Shown here: in pieces, positions 52,906-62,424 of the stretch
How the letters are laid out: each line of letters opens with the position of its first letter
Numbering within the stretch: position 1 is the stretch's first letter
Assembly: GCF_029318685.1 (NCBI RefSeq)
Contig: NZ_CP119677.1
Coordinates: 4,083,001-4,147,000, forward strand
From: Ruminiclostridium papyrosolvens DSM 2782
GTDB taxonomy: Bacteria > Bacillota > Clostridia > Acetivibrionales > DSM-1351
Direction of reading: 5' to 3'
DNA length: 64,000 bases
The notes under the pieces: generated by a model
Told to the model about the DNA's origin: nothing
What the model saw: the letters and a program-made list of their open reading frames with translations, nothing else
Database searches by the model: none
Position numbers and translations under genes: made by a program

Positions 52906-53790
52906 TTACTTTCCTATAATGGATATATCCTTACCAAACCATACGTTTGATATTTCAGCTATTTTGCCCTCTTTTGCCATTGTCTTTAAGGTATCATTTA
53001 CTTTTGTCATCAATTGAACGTCAGCTTTTCTGAAACCAACTCCATACTCCTCGGCAGCCAGTGATTCATCCAATATTCTGTATTTTTCACTATTCATCTT
53101 AATCTGATATCTCGCTACTATCTCATCCATAACAACACCATCGGTATTGCCGGTTTTAAGATCCATAAGACATAGTGTGTTGTCCTTGAGTTCTACTACA
53201 TCTTTTAGTGATTTTTTGAAATCTGTATTTTTATCTATTGCATCAGCAGCACTTGATTGTGCCTGAAGGGAAACTGACTTTCCTTTCAGATCCGCCAGAG
53301 TTTTGAACTTTGAATCTGCTGCTACAACAACTACCTGATTGTTTTTCATGTAAGGGTCTGAAAACAGTATATTTGCCTTTCTTTCTTCGTTAATGGAAAA
53401 ACCGTTCCATATGCAATCGATGTTTCCGGTATTCAATTCCTGATCCTTTGAATCCCAATTAATTGGCTGAATTTTAAGCTTAACACCTAAACGTGCTGCA
53501 ACTTCCTTTGCAAGGTCTATATCATATCCTACTATATTATTATTTCCGTCTCTGAATCCCATTGGAGGAAAATTCTCGTCCAAACCCAGTACAAGTTCGC
53601 CCTTGTCCTTTACCTTATCCCATGACTTCTCCCCAGTGGAAGTGTTTGAAACAGCTGTATTTTCAGCAACTTTACTTTCACTGGCTGTACTTGAACTGCT
53701 TGAAGAATCTCCGGGAGTCCCGCAACCTGCAATTAAAAACGTCAACGCCATGGCGCTGGCTAAAACCTTGATTAATTTACCTTTTTTCAC
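52906..53790 (-). CDS. Amino-acid ABC transporter substrate-binding lipoprotein
   Basis: About 294 residues; I prefer GTG at 53790 (AAGGG about 10 nt upstream), though TTG at 53808 is possible. Lipobox LIAGC with Cys near 23, then a Ser/Thr-rich linker. The mature domain is a family-3 binding protein: GELVLGLDENFPPMGFRDGNNNIVGYDIDLAKEVAARLGVKL, CIWNGFSINEERKANILFSDPYM, LKGKSVSLQAQSSAAD. It captures a polar amino acid outside the cell for the permease/ATPase downstream. Confidence 0.9.
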   Translation of the reverse strand: MKKGKLIKVLASAMALTFLIAGCGTPGDSSSSSSTASESKVAENTAVSNTSTGEKSWDKVKDKGELVLGLDENFPPMGFRDGNNNIVGYDIDLAKEVAARLGVKLKIQPINWDSKDQELNTGNIDCIWNGFSINEERKANILFSDPYMKNNQVVVVAADSKFKTLADLKGKSVSLQAQSSAADAIDKNTDFKKSLKDVVELKDNTLCLMDLKTGNTDGVVMDEIVARYQIKMNSEKYRILDESLAAEEYGVGFRKADVQLMTKVNDTLKTMAKEGKIAEISNVWFGKDISIIGK

Positions 53791-54026
53791 AAATACCAAT
53801 CCCTTCAAATAAAATAATGTTTTTCTTTTTTTCTCTATCTCTCTATTTTCGTCTTTCTTCTACACATTATTTTACTTCATAACTTTATTAAAGTAAAGTA
53901 ATAAGTTAATAAATTTACTGGGATTTATTAACTTAAAACAATTTGCTAGGATATGTTGAGTTTGTACTGCATAGATTTAATTAGTAGATACTTGTCTTTG
54001 ATTAAACGGTTAAGAGGTGACTTTAT

Positions 54027-55055
54027 TTGGCTAAAACCAAGTTCTTTAAAATAATAATGTGTTTCGGTTTAATAGTTTGTATCCTTGCCGGATCAACTGC
54101 AATACTATTAAGGGATAATACAGGTCAGGTGTTATCAGTAAATAAAGAGGGCTATATTAAATGGGTGGAATATAATGTCCCCTATGAAGCAATGGAAAGG
54201 GCACTAAGTATAGATGTAAAATCCCATGAGAAGCCTATTCAACTTCATTGGGTTGAAATGCTGGCATATATCGCTACTAAATACGGCGGTAACTTTAAGA
54301 AATATAAAGCAAAGGATTTGGATGAGCTTGCCGATAAGCTGAATCAGGGTCAGACCATGGAGCAACTTACTGCAAATATGAAGCATTATAACTATTTTTA
54401 TCAGGCTTATGACGCCATCCTTGGTAACTTCGTAGGTGAATACGACATTCAGGTAAAAGACCCCGATAATAATGAAAAGACAATCTGGCAAAAAAAATAT
54501 GGTCTGAAAGTCTTTTCTCCTATAGCCAGAGGCTACAGCTTCAGTCATTATGATGATTTTGGCAGCAGCCGTTCTTTCGGCTTCTCCAGAAAGCACTTGG
54601 GGAACGACCTAATGGGCTCTATCGGAACTCCTATTATGGCAGTAGAATCCGGTGTTGTGGAGGTTATGGGCTGGAATATGTATGGTGGCTGGAGAATAGG
54701 CATACGCAGCTTTGACAAGAAAAGATACTACTATTACGCTCATTTAAGAAAAGACAGACCCTTCCATGCAGACCTTTATGAAGGAAAGACCGTAAAAGCC
54801 GGAGATGTTATAGGTTACCTTGGAATGACAGGCTACAGCACGCGTGAAAATGTTAACAATATTACCACACCCCATCTTCACTTTGGTATGCAGCTTATTT
54901 TCGATGAATCACAAAAGGAAAGCAATAATGAAATCTGGATTGATGTATATAATATTGTAAACCTTCTTCAAAAGAATCGTTCAGCAGTTACAAAGGACGA
55001 AGAAACCCGTGATTTTTACCGCACTTATGACATTATGGAATCAAATGTAAAATAA
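54027..55055 (+). CDS. M23-family (LytM-like) metallopeptidase, membrane-anchored
   Basis: 342 residues starting at TTG (GAGGTGA upstream). An N-terminal hydrophobic segment (FFKIIMCFGLIVCILAGSTAILL) anchors it; the C-terminal half is the LytM domain with zinc ligands H190 and D194 (KHLGNDLMG), H239 (YYYAHLRKD) and H283/H285 (TPHLHFGM). The motif set is complete, so it is likely an active peptidoglycan endopeptidase; related clostridial proteins act in sporulation. The deacetylase gene follows 38 nt later, so the pair may act together on the cell wall. Confidence 0.87.
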   Translation: MAKTKFFKIIMCFGLIVCILAGSTAILLRDNTGQVLSVNKEGYIKWVEYNVPYEAMERALSIDVKSHEKPIQLHWVEMLAYIATKYGGNFKKYKAKDLDELADKLNQGQTMEQLTANMKHYNYFYQAYDAILGNFVGEYDIQVKDPDNNEKTIWQKKYGLKVFSPIARGYSFSHYDDFGSSRSFGFSRKHLGNDLMGSIGTPIMAVESGVVEVMGWNMYGGWRIGIRSFDKKRYYYYAHLRKDRPFHADLYEGKTVKAGDVIGYLGMTGYSTRENVNNITTPHLHFGMQLIFDESQKESNNEIWIDVYNIVNLLQKNRSAVTKDEETRDFYRTYDIMESNVK

Positions 55056-55093
55056 CACTTTTAAAAAGTTTTATATAAAATGGAGGTATTTTT

Positions 55094-55990
55094 ATGTATG
55101 AATTGTTTAATAAAAAAATCATTAAATACATTTTAATTGTTTTTGCCGTTTTTTTAATCCTGATACTGCCTTTGGCTCTTATCCTGTCCTCTACAACCAG
55201 CGTTTTTGAGGACGCACTTGAAAGCTTGGGTAAAGATAATGGAATTAAAGTACCAATAGTAATGTATCATGGCACGATCCCCAAATCCAAGGATTTAGGC
55301 AAATTTGTTATTACTCCCGCAGAACTGGAAAGTGATATTAAGTATCTGAAGAATCACGGGTATACCTCAATTACAATGACGGACCTTATAAACTATGTGC
55401 ATAATGACGGTGAACTACCGACTAAGCCTGTTATGCTTACCTTTGATGACGGATATTACAATAACTACATATATGCAACACCTATTCTCAAAAACTACGA
55501 TATGAAAGGAGTTATATCCGTTGTTGGGGAATTTACCGAAGCCTCTACAAGAATACCTGAAAACAATGTACAGTATTCCTATGTAACCTGGGAACAAATA
55601 AAAAATATGAATGACTCAGGTATATATGAAATACAAAATCATACATTTAATCTTCACAAATACGGAAAAAACAGATCTGGAGCAAAAAAGAACAAGGGTG
55701 AATCCATTGAAGCCTACAAAAACCTTTTGAACTCTGACGTTGGACTACTTCAGCAAAGGCTAAAGGAAACTATGGGTATTGAGCCAAATACCTTTACATA
55801 CCCCTTTGGTTATATGTGCAGTGATTCAGTACCTATTTTAAAGGATATGGGCTTTAAGGCAACTTTGTCCTGCTCTGAAGGTGTTAATATCATCAATAAA
55901 AATAAAAAAGATGTTCTTTACGGCTTAAAGAGAAAAAACCGTCCTCACGGAGTTTCGACAGAAAGTTTCTTTAAAAAATTCTGTCCATAG
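55094..55990 (+). CDS. Polysaccharide deacetylase (NodB domain), membrane-anchored
   Basis: 298 residues with an N-terminal membrane helix (YILIVFAVFLILILPLALIL). NodB motifs: VPIVMYHG, MT1 MLTFDDGYYNN (TFDDG at 116-120, with the catalytic Asp and metal Asp), MT2 EIQNHTFNLHKY (H183, H188), MT3 TFTYPFGYM. CE4 enzymes remove N-acetyl groups from GlcNAc in peptidoglycan or biofilm polysaccharide. In the same operon as the M23 peptidase, suggesting peptidoglycan remodelling. Confidence 0.9.
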   Translation: MYELFNKKIIKYILIVFAVFLILILPLALILSSTTSVFEDALESLGKDNGIKVPIVMYHGTIPKSKDLGKFVITPAELESDIKYLKNHGYTSITMTDLINYVHNDGELPTKPVMLTFDDGYYNNYIYATPILKNYDMKGVISVVGEFTEASTRIPENNVQYSYVTWEQIKNMNDSGIYEIQNHTFNLHKYGKNRSGAKKNKGESIEAYKNLLNSDVGLLQQRLKETMGIEPNTFTYPFGYMCSDSVPILKDMGFKATLSCSEGVNIINKNKKDVLYGLKRKNRPHGVSTESFFKKFCP

Positions 55991-56069
55991 ATACCCATTT
56001 TTCTTCCAGTGGTGTATAATTATCAAGGCAGAAGACACATTTTTTAGAGAATCAGGAGAATAATCACAT

Positions 56070-56339
56070 ATGAGTATTTTTGAAGCACTAATGCTCTTAA
56101 GTTTCGGTGCGGCATGGCCTGCGCAGATTTATAGGTCTTATAAATCCAGAAAGACAGCAGGAAAAAGCATTGCCTTCCTTTACATTCTGATATTCGGCTA
56201 CCTGTGCGGTATAACAAACAAAATTTTGTATCAGAGAGATATTGTTTTGGCACTTTACATAATCAACCTTTTTATGGTGTCTACAGATATTTGTCTATAC
56301 TATAGGAATAAAAAAATTGAAAAAACAGAAAATCAATAG
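56070..56339 (+). CDS. SemiSWEET/PQ-loop small membrane protein
   Basis: 89 residues, three predicted helices. The PQ-loop-like segment is LLSFGAAWPAQIYRSYKSRKTAGKSIAFLYILIFGYLCGITNKIL, and the single three-helix unit is what bacterial SemiSWEETs have; the canonical PQ reads PAQ. SemiSWEETs are dimeric sugar facilitators, but this family also includes uncharacterised members. The ATG at 56070 has AGGAG upstream; its stop lies in the terminator stem. Confidence 0.8.
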   Translation: MSIFEALMLLSFGAAWPAQIYRSYKSRKTAGKSIAFLYILIFGYLCGITNKILYQRDIVLALYIINLFMVSTDICLYYRNKKIEKTENQ

Positions 56340-56356
56340 AGATTTTCTGTTTTTTT
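56321..56356 (+). terminator. Rho-independent terminator after the PQ-loop gene
   Basis: AAAAACAGAAAATC pairs with GATTTTCTGTTTTT around AATAGA, followed by a T-run. The stem overlaps the stop codon. Confidence 0.9.
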
Positions 56357-56459
56357 AGGCATATTTCACTCCTAATTATGTAACCTTTTGTAGTTTTTCT
56401 TAATATTATATATTATAAATGATTATGTAAATCACAAAATATTTAAAGGAGTGAATTTT

Positions 56460-56960
56460 ATGCCACATGGTGACAACTATTTCCATTCTAGTGGGTCAGC
56501 AGGAACTGATAGTTCGTCCGGCTCCTGGTCGAGAAATAATGTCGTATTAAGTTCAAATACAGGAGGACTTGGCCCTCTACCCGTAATCACCACCCTTTTT
56601 GCCGATCCGATTAATGTAGTATCTACTACCATTGACACAAACGGCCTGAGAAGAACTACTAATTTACTTCATTTTACAAGTATTATAAACCTTCCCTTGG
56701 GGGTTTCAGTAACCTTCAACTTTGAGATTTTGCGTTCATCTGAAGATGGTTCAGCTGTTAAAGTCGGCCCTACCTATACGTTCTCAACTATTGTTGACGT
56801 ATTGGAGGCAGAATCCTTCAGTTTCCAATTTGTTGATACAATGTTGACTCCCGGCAATTACACTTATTCTGTACAACTCTCTACTAATTCCATAATTGAT
56901 ATAACTCCCGGAGCCTCAATTATGAATGCAACGTTAAGTGTATTAGCAGTCGAGAGCTAA
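56460..56960 (+). CDS. Small beta-rich protein of unknown function (DUF4489-like)
   Basis: 166 residues from the ATG at 56460 (AAAGGAG 9 nt upstream). The N-terminus is Ser/Gly-rich (HGDNYFHSSGSAGTDSSSGS), with no signal peptide. The rest is strand-rich (VVSTTIDTNGLRRTTNLLHFTSIINLP, VTFNFEILRSSEDGSAVKVGPTYTFSTIV, PGNYTYSVQLSTNSIIDITPGASIMNATLSVLA), resembling clostridial DUF4489 and exosporium/spore-surface-like beta proteins. A spore-surface role is a guess. Monocistronic with its own terminator. Confidence 0.7.
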   Translation: MPHGDNYFHSSGSAGTDSSSGSWSRNNVVLSSNTGGLGPLPVITTLFADPINVVSTTIDTNGLRRTTNLLHFTSIINLPLGVSVTFNFEILRSSEDGSAVKVGPTYTFSTIVDVLEAESFSFQFVDTMLTPGNYTYSVQLSTNSIIDITPGASIMNATLSVLAVES

Positions 56961-56981
56961 CCACCATCCACTTCTCCTTCT

Positions 56982-57017
56982 GGCTGCTGCAAAATAAATT
57001 GCAGCGGCCTCTTTTTA
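56982..57017 (+). terminator. Rho-independent terminator after the DUF4489-like gene
   Basis: GGCTGCTGC (56982-56990) pairs with GCAGCGGCC (57001-57009) with one wobble/mismatch, followed by TCTTTTT. Confidence 0.85.
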
Positions 57018-57166
57018 ATGCACATATATAACAAAAATTATTAAAATTTACTTGTTATAATTTGCCATTTGTGATATTAATAGTAAAAGCGGTTAAAGCG
57101 TGACCAGTAAAAAAACTCAATTTGCTACAAACTAACAACTACATACATTTAAGGAGAATACAATTA

Positions 57167-57442
57167 ATGAAAATAGTATGCCCTATATGTAAGCAAAAAC
57201 AGGAATTTAATTTTAAGCTATTATTTAGAGAGAGATGTAATTCCTGTAATGAAAAATATTATCTCCATTATAGCAAACCAATTAAATTATTCCGTTTTTT
57301 AATGCAATCTTTTATTATCTCTATTGGAATTTATATTTCTACTACTAATTACCAAAAACTACTACTCATCCCTCTTTTTTTTATTTCTTTTATGTTAATC
57401 GAAATTTTATGCCTATTATCTTTAAAAGAACAATGTAAATAA
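57167..57442 (+). CDS. Small CxxC...CxxC zinc-ribbon membrane protein
   Basis: 91 residues from the ATG at 57167 (AAGGAG upstream), rather than the further upstream alternative start at 57122, which lacks a site. Two Cys pairs, CPIC and CNSC, 15 residues apart, form a probable zinc ribbon; two hydrophobic helices follow (FLMQSFIISIGIYISTT, LLLIPLFFISFMLIEIL). It resembles the cxxc_20_cxxc group of small clostridial proteins. Function unknown. An 8-bp inverted repeat (CATGGTGT/ACACCATG, 57465-57485) follows. Confidence 0.65.
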   Translation: MKIVCPICKQKQEFNFKLLFRERCNSCNEKYYLHYSKPIKLFRFLMQSFIISIGIYISTTNYQKLLLIPLFFISFMLIEILCLLSLKEQCK

Positions 57443-57694
57443 AGCCTTTGGTGTACCTAAATTACATGGTGTAGACAACACCATGCTCCAGTCTATTTGT
57501 TATACCCATGCCTACCAGCGTTAACTGTCCACTATTACACATACAGTAACACCACTTTCGTTAATATCTGCAAACCAGTTATGGCTTTTTGTTAAAAAAG
57601 TCTTCATGGTATTCATCCGAATAATCTCTTTCATTGCTTTAATTACATAATTCTTTAACCATTTCTGTATTATGTCAATATACTGTATTAAGAG

Positions 57695-57716
57695 TTTGTA
57701 TATAAATTTATACAAA
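57695..57716. promoter_or_regulatory. Palindrome at the start of the ABC operon
   Basis: TTTGTATA (57695-57702) and TATACAAA (57709-57716) form a perfect 8-bp inverted repeat with a 6-nt spacer, ending 4 bp before the GGGAGGTG ribosome binding site of the ATPase gene. Position suggests an operator for a dimeric repressor. The 57443-57733 interval has no convincing gene. Confidence 0.5.
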
Positions 57717-57733
57717 TGACGGGAGGTGTCTAA

Positions 57734-58504
57734 ATGTCATACATAGTTGAAATAAAAAATATTGGAATGAATTATCAATCACCAAATGGCGAAATCCCTG
57801 CCATAGCTGACATCAGTATGAATATATCCAAAGGCGAATTTATTTGTATTGTAGGTCCCAGCGGCTGCGGTAAGTCAACGCTGTTATCTATTATCGCAGG
57901 GCTGGTCAAACCTTCTTGCGGCAGTATTTTCATAAATGGCGGTGGTAACGATGAATGCTTGCAGAAGGTGGGTTATATGCTTCAAAAGGATTTTCTCTTT
58001 GAGTGGAGTACCATACTGGAGAATGTCATGCTGGGGCTTGATATAAAGAAAGCTCTTACCCCTGAAAACAAGGATTATGTTTATAATCTTCTTGATACAT
58101 ATGGACTCAGTGAATTTAAAGATAAATATCCTTCCCAGTTGTCAGGGGGAATGAGGCAGCGTGCCGCTCTGATTCGAACACTGGCTTTAAGACCTGAAAT
58201 ACTTCTTTTGGATGAAGCATTTTCTGCCTTGGATTACCAGACCAGACTGGCAGTTACAGAGGATATATATTATATTATCAAAAAAGAAAACAAAACTGCA
58301 ATTATGGTTACTCATGACATAGCTGAAAGCATAAGTATGGCTGACAGAATTATTGTTCTCACAGGCAGGCCATCCTCTATCAAAAGTGAGCATAACATTT
58401 TGTTATCCTGCAATGACGTAAGAACTCCATTCAACAGCCGTGAAGCTCCCGAATTCAGACAATACTTTAATTTGATTTGGAAGGAGCTGGATGTACATGT
58501 TTAA
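57734..58504 (+). CDS. Nitrate/sulfonate/taurine-type ABC transporter ATPase
   Basis: 256 residues. Walker A GPSGCGKST (41-49), signature LSGGM (136-140, with M for Q), Walker B LLLDE (157-161), H-loop VTHDIAE. The SSGxR/SGGMRQRAALIRTLAL wording is SsuB/TauB/ThiZ type. Overlaps the permease gene by 14 bp. Together with permease and binding protein it forms a complete importer, but the binding-protein gene is disrupted by an insertion. Confidence 0.9.
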   Translation: MSYIVEIKNIGMNYQSPNGEIPAIADISMNISKGEFICIVGPSGCGKSTLLSIIAGLVKPSCGSIFINGGGNDECLQKVGYMLQKDFLFEWSTILENVMLGLDIKKALTPENKDYVYNLLDTYGLSEFKDKYPSQLSGGMRQRAALIRTLALRPEILLLDEAFSALDYQTRLAVTEDIYYIIKKENKTAIMVTHDIAESISMADRIIVLTGRPSSIKSEHNILLSCNDVRTPFNSREAPEFRQYFNLIWKELDVHV

Positions 58505-59315
58505 GCATAAACAAGCAACAATTTTGTCTAAAGAAAGGTTTGAGTATCTTAAAGCAAAAAAGCGACGGAAAGTATCAGTACTTGTAACACAACTAGTTAT
58601 TCTTGTGGTTTTTTTTGCACAGTGGGAGCTTCTTGCAAGGCTGAATATTGTAGACTCCTTTATTACAAGTCAGCCTTCCCGTATTGTTAATACCATAATC
58701 AATCTTTACCGAGAAGGACAATTGTTTCATCACATTGGCATTACATGCTGGGAAACCTTTGTAGGCTTTGTAGCCGGTACAGTGTTGGGTACCTTGATAG
58801 CCGTTGTACTTTGGTGGTCGGAGTTTTTGTCAAAGGTTCTGGAGCCCTACCTAGTTATACTAAACAGTCTTCCTAAAATAGCTCTTGGACCTATTTTTAT
58901 CGTTTGGTTCGGAGCAGGGACTACTTCCATTATTATTATTGCCCTTGCCATATCTATTGTTGTGTCTATTCTGGAAGTTCTCAACGGCTTCACGGCAACC
59001 GACGAAGAGCAGATAAAGCTGGTTAAAACCTTCGGTGCCAGCAAATTTCAGGTTTTTACCAAAGTGGTTTTTCCTGCGAATCTTCCGGTAATAATTAACT
59101 CATTAAAAATAAATGTGGGGCTTTCATGGGTAGGAGTAATTGTTGGTGAATTTCTTGTATCCAAATCAGGACTTGGCTATCTCATAGTATATGGTGGGCA
59201 GGTCTTCAAGCTTGATTTAGTTATGGCAAGCGTTATTATACTATGTATTGCCGCAGGTATCATGTATCAGGCAGTTGTTCTGCTTCAAAAGCTTCTTATA
59301 AAAAAGCATATCTGA
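58491..59315 (+). CDS. Nitrate/sulfonate/taurine-type ABC transporter permease
   Basis: 274 residues with about six helices. The core is WELLARLNIVDSFITSQPSRIVNTIINLYREGQLFHHIGITCWETFVGFVAGTVLG and the EAA loop EEQIKLVKTFGASKFQVFTKVVFPANLPVIINSLK. AAGGAG is 4 nt before the ATG at 58491 (a second ATG at 58497 is also possible). SsuC/TauC/ThiX-like; the substrate is not evident. Confidence 0.9.
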   Translation: MYMFKHKQATILSKERFEYLKAKKRRKVSVLVTQLVILVVFFAQWELLARLNIVDSFITSQPSRIVNTIINLYREGQLFHHIGITCWETFVGFVAGTVLGTLIAVVLWWSEFLSKVLEPYLVILNSLPKIALGPIFIVWFGAGTTSIIIIALAISIVVSILEVLNGFTATDEEQIKLVKTFGASKFQVFTKVVFPANLPVIINSLKINVGLSWVGVIVGEFLVSKSGLGYLIVYGGQVFKLDLVMASVIILCIAAGIMYQAVVLLQKLLIKKHI

Positions 59316-59353
59316 TACTGCTTTAAGTTTTATAAAAGAAGGGGGAGTTGTTT

Positions 59354-60079
59354 ATGAAGAAATCAATTATTTTATTAGCTATATTAACATGTACCATTTT
59401 TGTACTGCCATCTTGCGGCAGTAAGGATAATTTAACTAAAGTTAGGTTAAGTGAAGTAACACATTCCGTTTTTTATGCTCCGCAGTATGTCGCATTAAAT
59501 AAAGGCTTTTTTAAGGATGCAGGACTGAATATCGAGCTTCAGAACGGTCAGGGAGCCGACAAGGTTATGACAGCAGTTTTGTCGGGACAATGTGACATAG
59601 GCTTGGCAGGCCCCGAAGCAAGTATATACGTATATAACGAGGGTAAAGCTGACTACGCACAGGTTTTTGCACAGGTTACAAAAAGAGACGGTTCTTTTCT
59701 TGTAGGCAGGAAGCCTGAACCCGGTTTCAAGTGGAGTGACTTAAAAGGCAAGAATATCGTGGGCGGAAGAAAAGGCGGAGTTCCCGAAATGACACTTGAG
59801 TATGTTCTCAATAAAAACGGCCTTGCTCCCGGAGCTGATGTAAATGTTGACACAAGTATACAGTTTGCACTTATGGCAGGCGCCTTTACCGGAGGCAAGG
59901 GCGATTATGTAACTTTATTCGAACCAGTTGCATCCTCTCTTGAAAAAGAAGGAAAAGGCTATATATTGGCTTCAGTAGGTCAAGAAAGCGGAGAGATACC
60001 GTACACGGCATATTTTGCTAAAAAGAGTTTTATAGATAAAAATAAAGATGTTATTCAGAAGTTTACCGATGCATGTTAA
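59354..60079 (+). pseudogene. Substrate-binding protein gene, 5' part, cut by IS21 insertion
   Basis: Starts at ATG 59354 (GGGGGAG upstream). Lipobox LPSC gives Cys21. The binding domain is SsuA/ThiY/NMT1-like: LSEVTHSVFYAPQYVALNKGFFKDAGLNIELQNGQGADKVMTAVLSGQCDIGLAGPEAS, and KGKNIVGGRKGGVPEM. The frame runs 240 codons to DA at 60073, then enters the insertion and stops after one Cys codon. Its 3' part resumes at 62496 in exactly the same frame, giving a 329-residue protein if the element were removed. The truncated product lacks about a quarter of the fold and is probably inactive. Confidence 0.9.
60068..60073. repeat. IS21 target-site duplication, left copy
   Basis: GATGCA, identical to 62490-62495 on the other side of the element. 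Confidence 0.88.
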
Positions 60080-60184
60080 TGCTATTCTAAAATTGTACCA
60101 CTTACCGGTAAAAAAATAGGCCACCTTAATCAAATTTTCCTGTATGATTTTGTTATCCAGACACTATCGTACAGGAGGAAAGGT

Positions 60185-61666
60185 ATGATTAAGATGGCAC
60201 AATTAGAAGATATCAGAAAAATGTACTTTATGGAAGACCTAAGTATCAGAGAAATAAGCCGCAGAACCGGAATTCACAGGGATACAATTTCAAAGTATTT
60301 ATCTCTGGAGGAGACAAAACCTCCTAAATATAAGCTAACCAAAGAACGCAACCATCCTGTTTTAGGACCATATATACCAATGATTCGGCAAATTATCGAA
60401 GATGATAAGCAAAGGCATCGTAAACAACGGCATACCGGAACAAAAATATTTGGAATTTTAAGGCAAGAAGGCTTTAGCGGTGGTTACAACACTGTTTCTG
60501 ACTTTCTCAGGCAGGAATACAGAAAACAAAAAGAAGCATTTCTTCCGTTGGAATTTGAGCTCGGAACTTATGCGGAAGTAGATTGGACAGAGGCATATTT
60601 CTATCTGAACGGTAAGGAAACAAAGGCTCATATTTTTGTTATGAAATTGAGAGGCTCTGGAGGCTTCTATGTAAGGGCATATCCCTTTGAGAAGCAGGAG
60701 GCATTCTTTGACGGACATATTAAATGTTTTGAGTTTATGAAGGGTGTACCCTACAAGATAGCCTATGACAATTTAAAAACAGCAGTTAAGAAGGTACTTC
60801 AGGGCAGTAATCGGGAAGAACAGGAGCAATTCATATCTCTTCGCACTCATTACCTTTATGAATCTACATTCTGCAGACCTGCTAGGGGTAATGAAAAAGG
60901 CGGAGTAGAAAATGCAGGTAAAGAAGTAGTCAGAAGATTCTTTGTACCTTATCCGGATGTAAATTCCTTTGAGGAATTAAATCATTACTTACATAATGAA
61001 TGTATTAAGCTATTAGAGAAAAACTCAAAATGGGAAGCTGAAAAATCCGCATTAAGGCCATTGCCCACAGTAAGGTTTGATGGAGCAAGGTATAAAGAGG
61101 CTAAAGTTAACCGATATTCAATGATACAATTTGAAACCAACCGCTACTCCGTCCCTACTTCATATGTTGGAGAAAAGGTGACAGTTAGGGCAACTGCTGA
61201 AGAGATTAAAATTATCTCAAAAGGCTCTACAATCGCAGAACATTTCAGAATACATGGCCGCAATAAGGATAGTATCATACTGGATCACTATCTGGAACTT
61301 TTGCTTTTCAAATCTCGAGCATTAGGAAATACAAAAGTATACAACCCTCAGACACTTCCCCCTATCTATGAACAATATCGCCGCTGCCTGTTAGCAAGGA
61401 ATCCCAGAGGTAACCGGGAATTTGTAAAAATACTTATGCTCCATAGAGATTACCATCCTTCACAGGTAACTGAAGCTATTGAAATAGCAATGGAATACAA
61501 TGTTTACGGATATGACGGGGTACTTAACATACTGGGGCAGACATTGGTTTTAAGCCATAAAGCAGATCCCATTAACAAGGACAAGCTTCAGAGCATTCCG
61601 GAAGTTATTGTAACACCTCCTAATCTTGATAAATATAGCATACTGATGACAGGGGGTGATCATTAA
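60185..61666 (+). CDS. istA: IS21-family transposase IstA
   Basis: 493 residues. N-terminal helix-turn-helix (EDLSIREISRRTGIHRDTISKYLSL), DDE catalytic core with D133 (EVDWTEAYF), D195 (IAYDNLKTAV) and E242 (GNEKGGVENAGKE), then the Mu-transposase-like C-terminal barrel (YSVPTSYVGEKVTVRATAEEIKI). The ATG at 60185 has AGGAGGAAAGG upstream. Carries out DNA cleavage and strand transfer, with IstB selecting the target. Confidence 0.95.
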   Translation: MIKMAQLEDIRKMYFMEDLSIREISRRTGIHRDTISKYLSLEETKPPKYKLTKERNHPVLGPYIPMIRQIIEDDKQRHRKQRHTGTKIFGILRQEGFSGGYNTVSDFLRQEYRKQKEAFLPLEFELGTYAEVDWTEAYFYLNGKETKAHIFVMKLRGSGGFYVRAYPFEKQEAFFDGHIKCFEFMKGVPYKIAYDNLKTAVKKVLQGSNREEQEQFISLRTHYLYESTFCRPARGNEKGGVENAGKEVVRRFFVPYPDVNSFEELNHYLHNECIKLLEKNSKWEAEKSALRPLPTVRFDGARYKEAKVNRYSMIQFETNRYSVPTSYVGEKVTVRATAEEIKIISKGSTIAEHFRIHGRNKDSIILDHYLELLLFKSRALGNTKVYNPQTLPPIYEQYRRCLLARNPRGNREFVKILMLHRDYHPSQVTEAIEIAMEYNVYGYDGVLNILGQTLVLSHKADPINKDKLQSIPEVIVTPPNLDKYSILMTGGDH

Positions 61667-62424
61667 TGGCCGTTAACAAAATGCTTCTAGAAGCATATTT
61701 TAAAAAACTAAAAATGCCTCAGGCTGCCAAGATCTACGAGTCTTTAGCGAGAGAAGCCGCAGATAACAATCTTGATTATGAGGGTTACTTGTTAGGAGTA
61801 TTGGAACAGGAAGTTCACCAGAGAGAAAACAACCGTATTCAAAGAGGCATACGTCAGGCATGCTTTCCAGTAATTAAAACACTTGAAAGTTTTGATTTTA
61901 AAGTAATCCCGTCCCTACGCAAGCCCAAAATATTGAAGTTAATGCAGGGGGAGTATATTGGGAACAGGGAAAACATAATACTTGTAGGTAGCTCTGGTGT
62001 AGGTAAAACACATATTGCAACGGCTCTAGGTTATGAAGCCTGCCGTCAGGGTATGAGAGTAAAATTCTATACGGCAGCAGGATTGATAAACGAATTACTT
62101 GCAGCACAACAGGAATATCGTTTAAACAAGCTTGAAAAACAGTGGTTGGGGCCACATTTAGTTATTCTGGATGAATTGGGATATGTACCATTCAGTAAGG
62201 TAGGTGCGGAATTGCTGTTTCAGTTTTGTTCTTCCCGATATGAAAGAGGTAGTCTAATCATAACTACAAATTTGGAATTTCCAAAATGGACGGAGGTGTT
62301 GGGAGATGAACAAATGACTGCGGCTTTATTGGATCGGATAACCCATAATGCCCATATATTAAATATTAATGGTGACAGTTATCGGTTTAAACAGGCCCTT
62401 GCCAAACAGACTGAGAATGTTTAA
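61666..62424 (+). CDS. istB: IS21-family helper ATPase IstB
   Basis: 252-residue AAA+ ATPase related to DnaC. Walker A VGSSGVGKTH (108-117), Walker B VILDELGYV (166-174), sensor region LIITTNLEF, arginine-finger region LLDRITHNA. Starts in the istA stop (TAATG). Complete. Assists transposition by loading IstA on target DNA. Confidence 0.95.
   Translation: MAVNKMLLEAYFKKLKMPQAAKIYESLAREAADNNLDYEGYLLGVLEQEVHQRENNRIQRGIRQACFPVIKTLESFDFKVIPSLRKPKILKLMQGEYIGNRENIILVGSSGVGKTHIATALGYEACRQGMRVKFYTAAGLINELLAAQQEYRLNKLEKQWLGPHLVILDELGYVPFSKVGAELLFQFCSSRYERGSLIITTNLEFPKWTEVLGDEQMTAALLDRITHNAHILNINGDSYRFKQALAKQTENV

Noticed and set aside
57521-57715. A 64-codon minus-strand open frame between the zinc-ribbon gene and the ABC operon
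   Set aside because: No ribosome binding site, no recognisable family, and it overlaps the operon's promoter/operator region; probably chance in AT-rich DNA.
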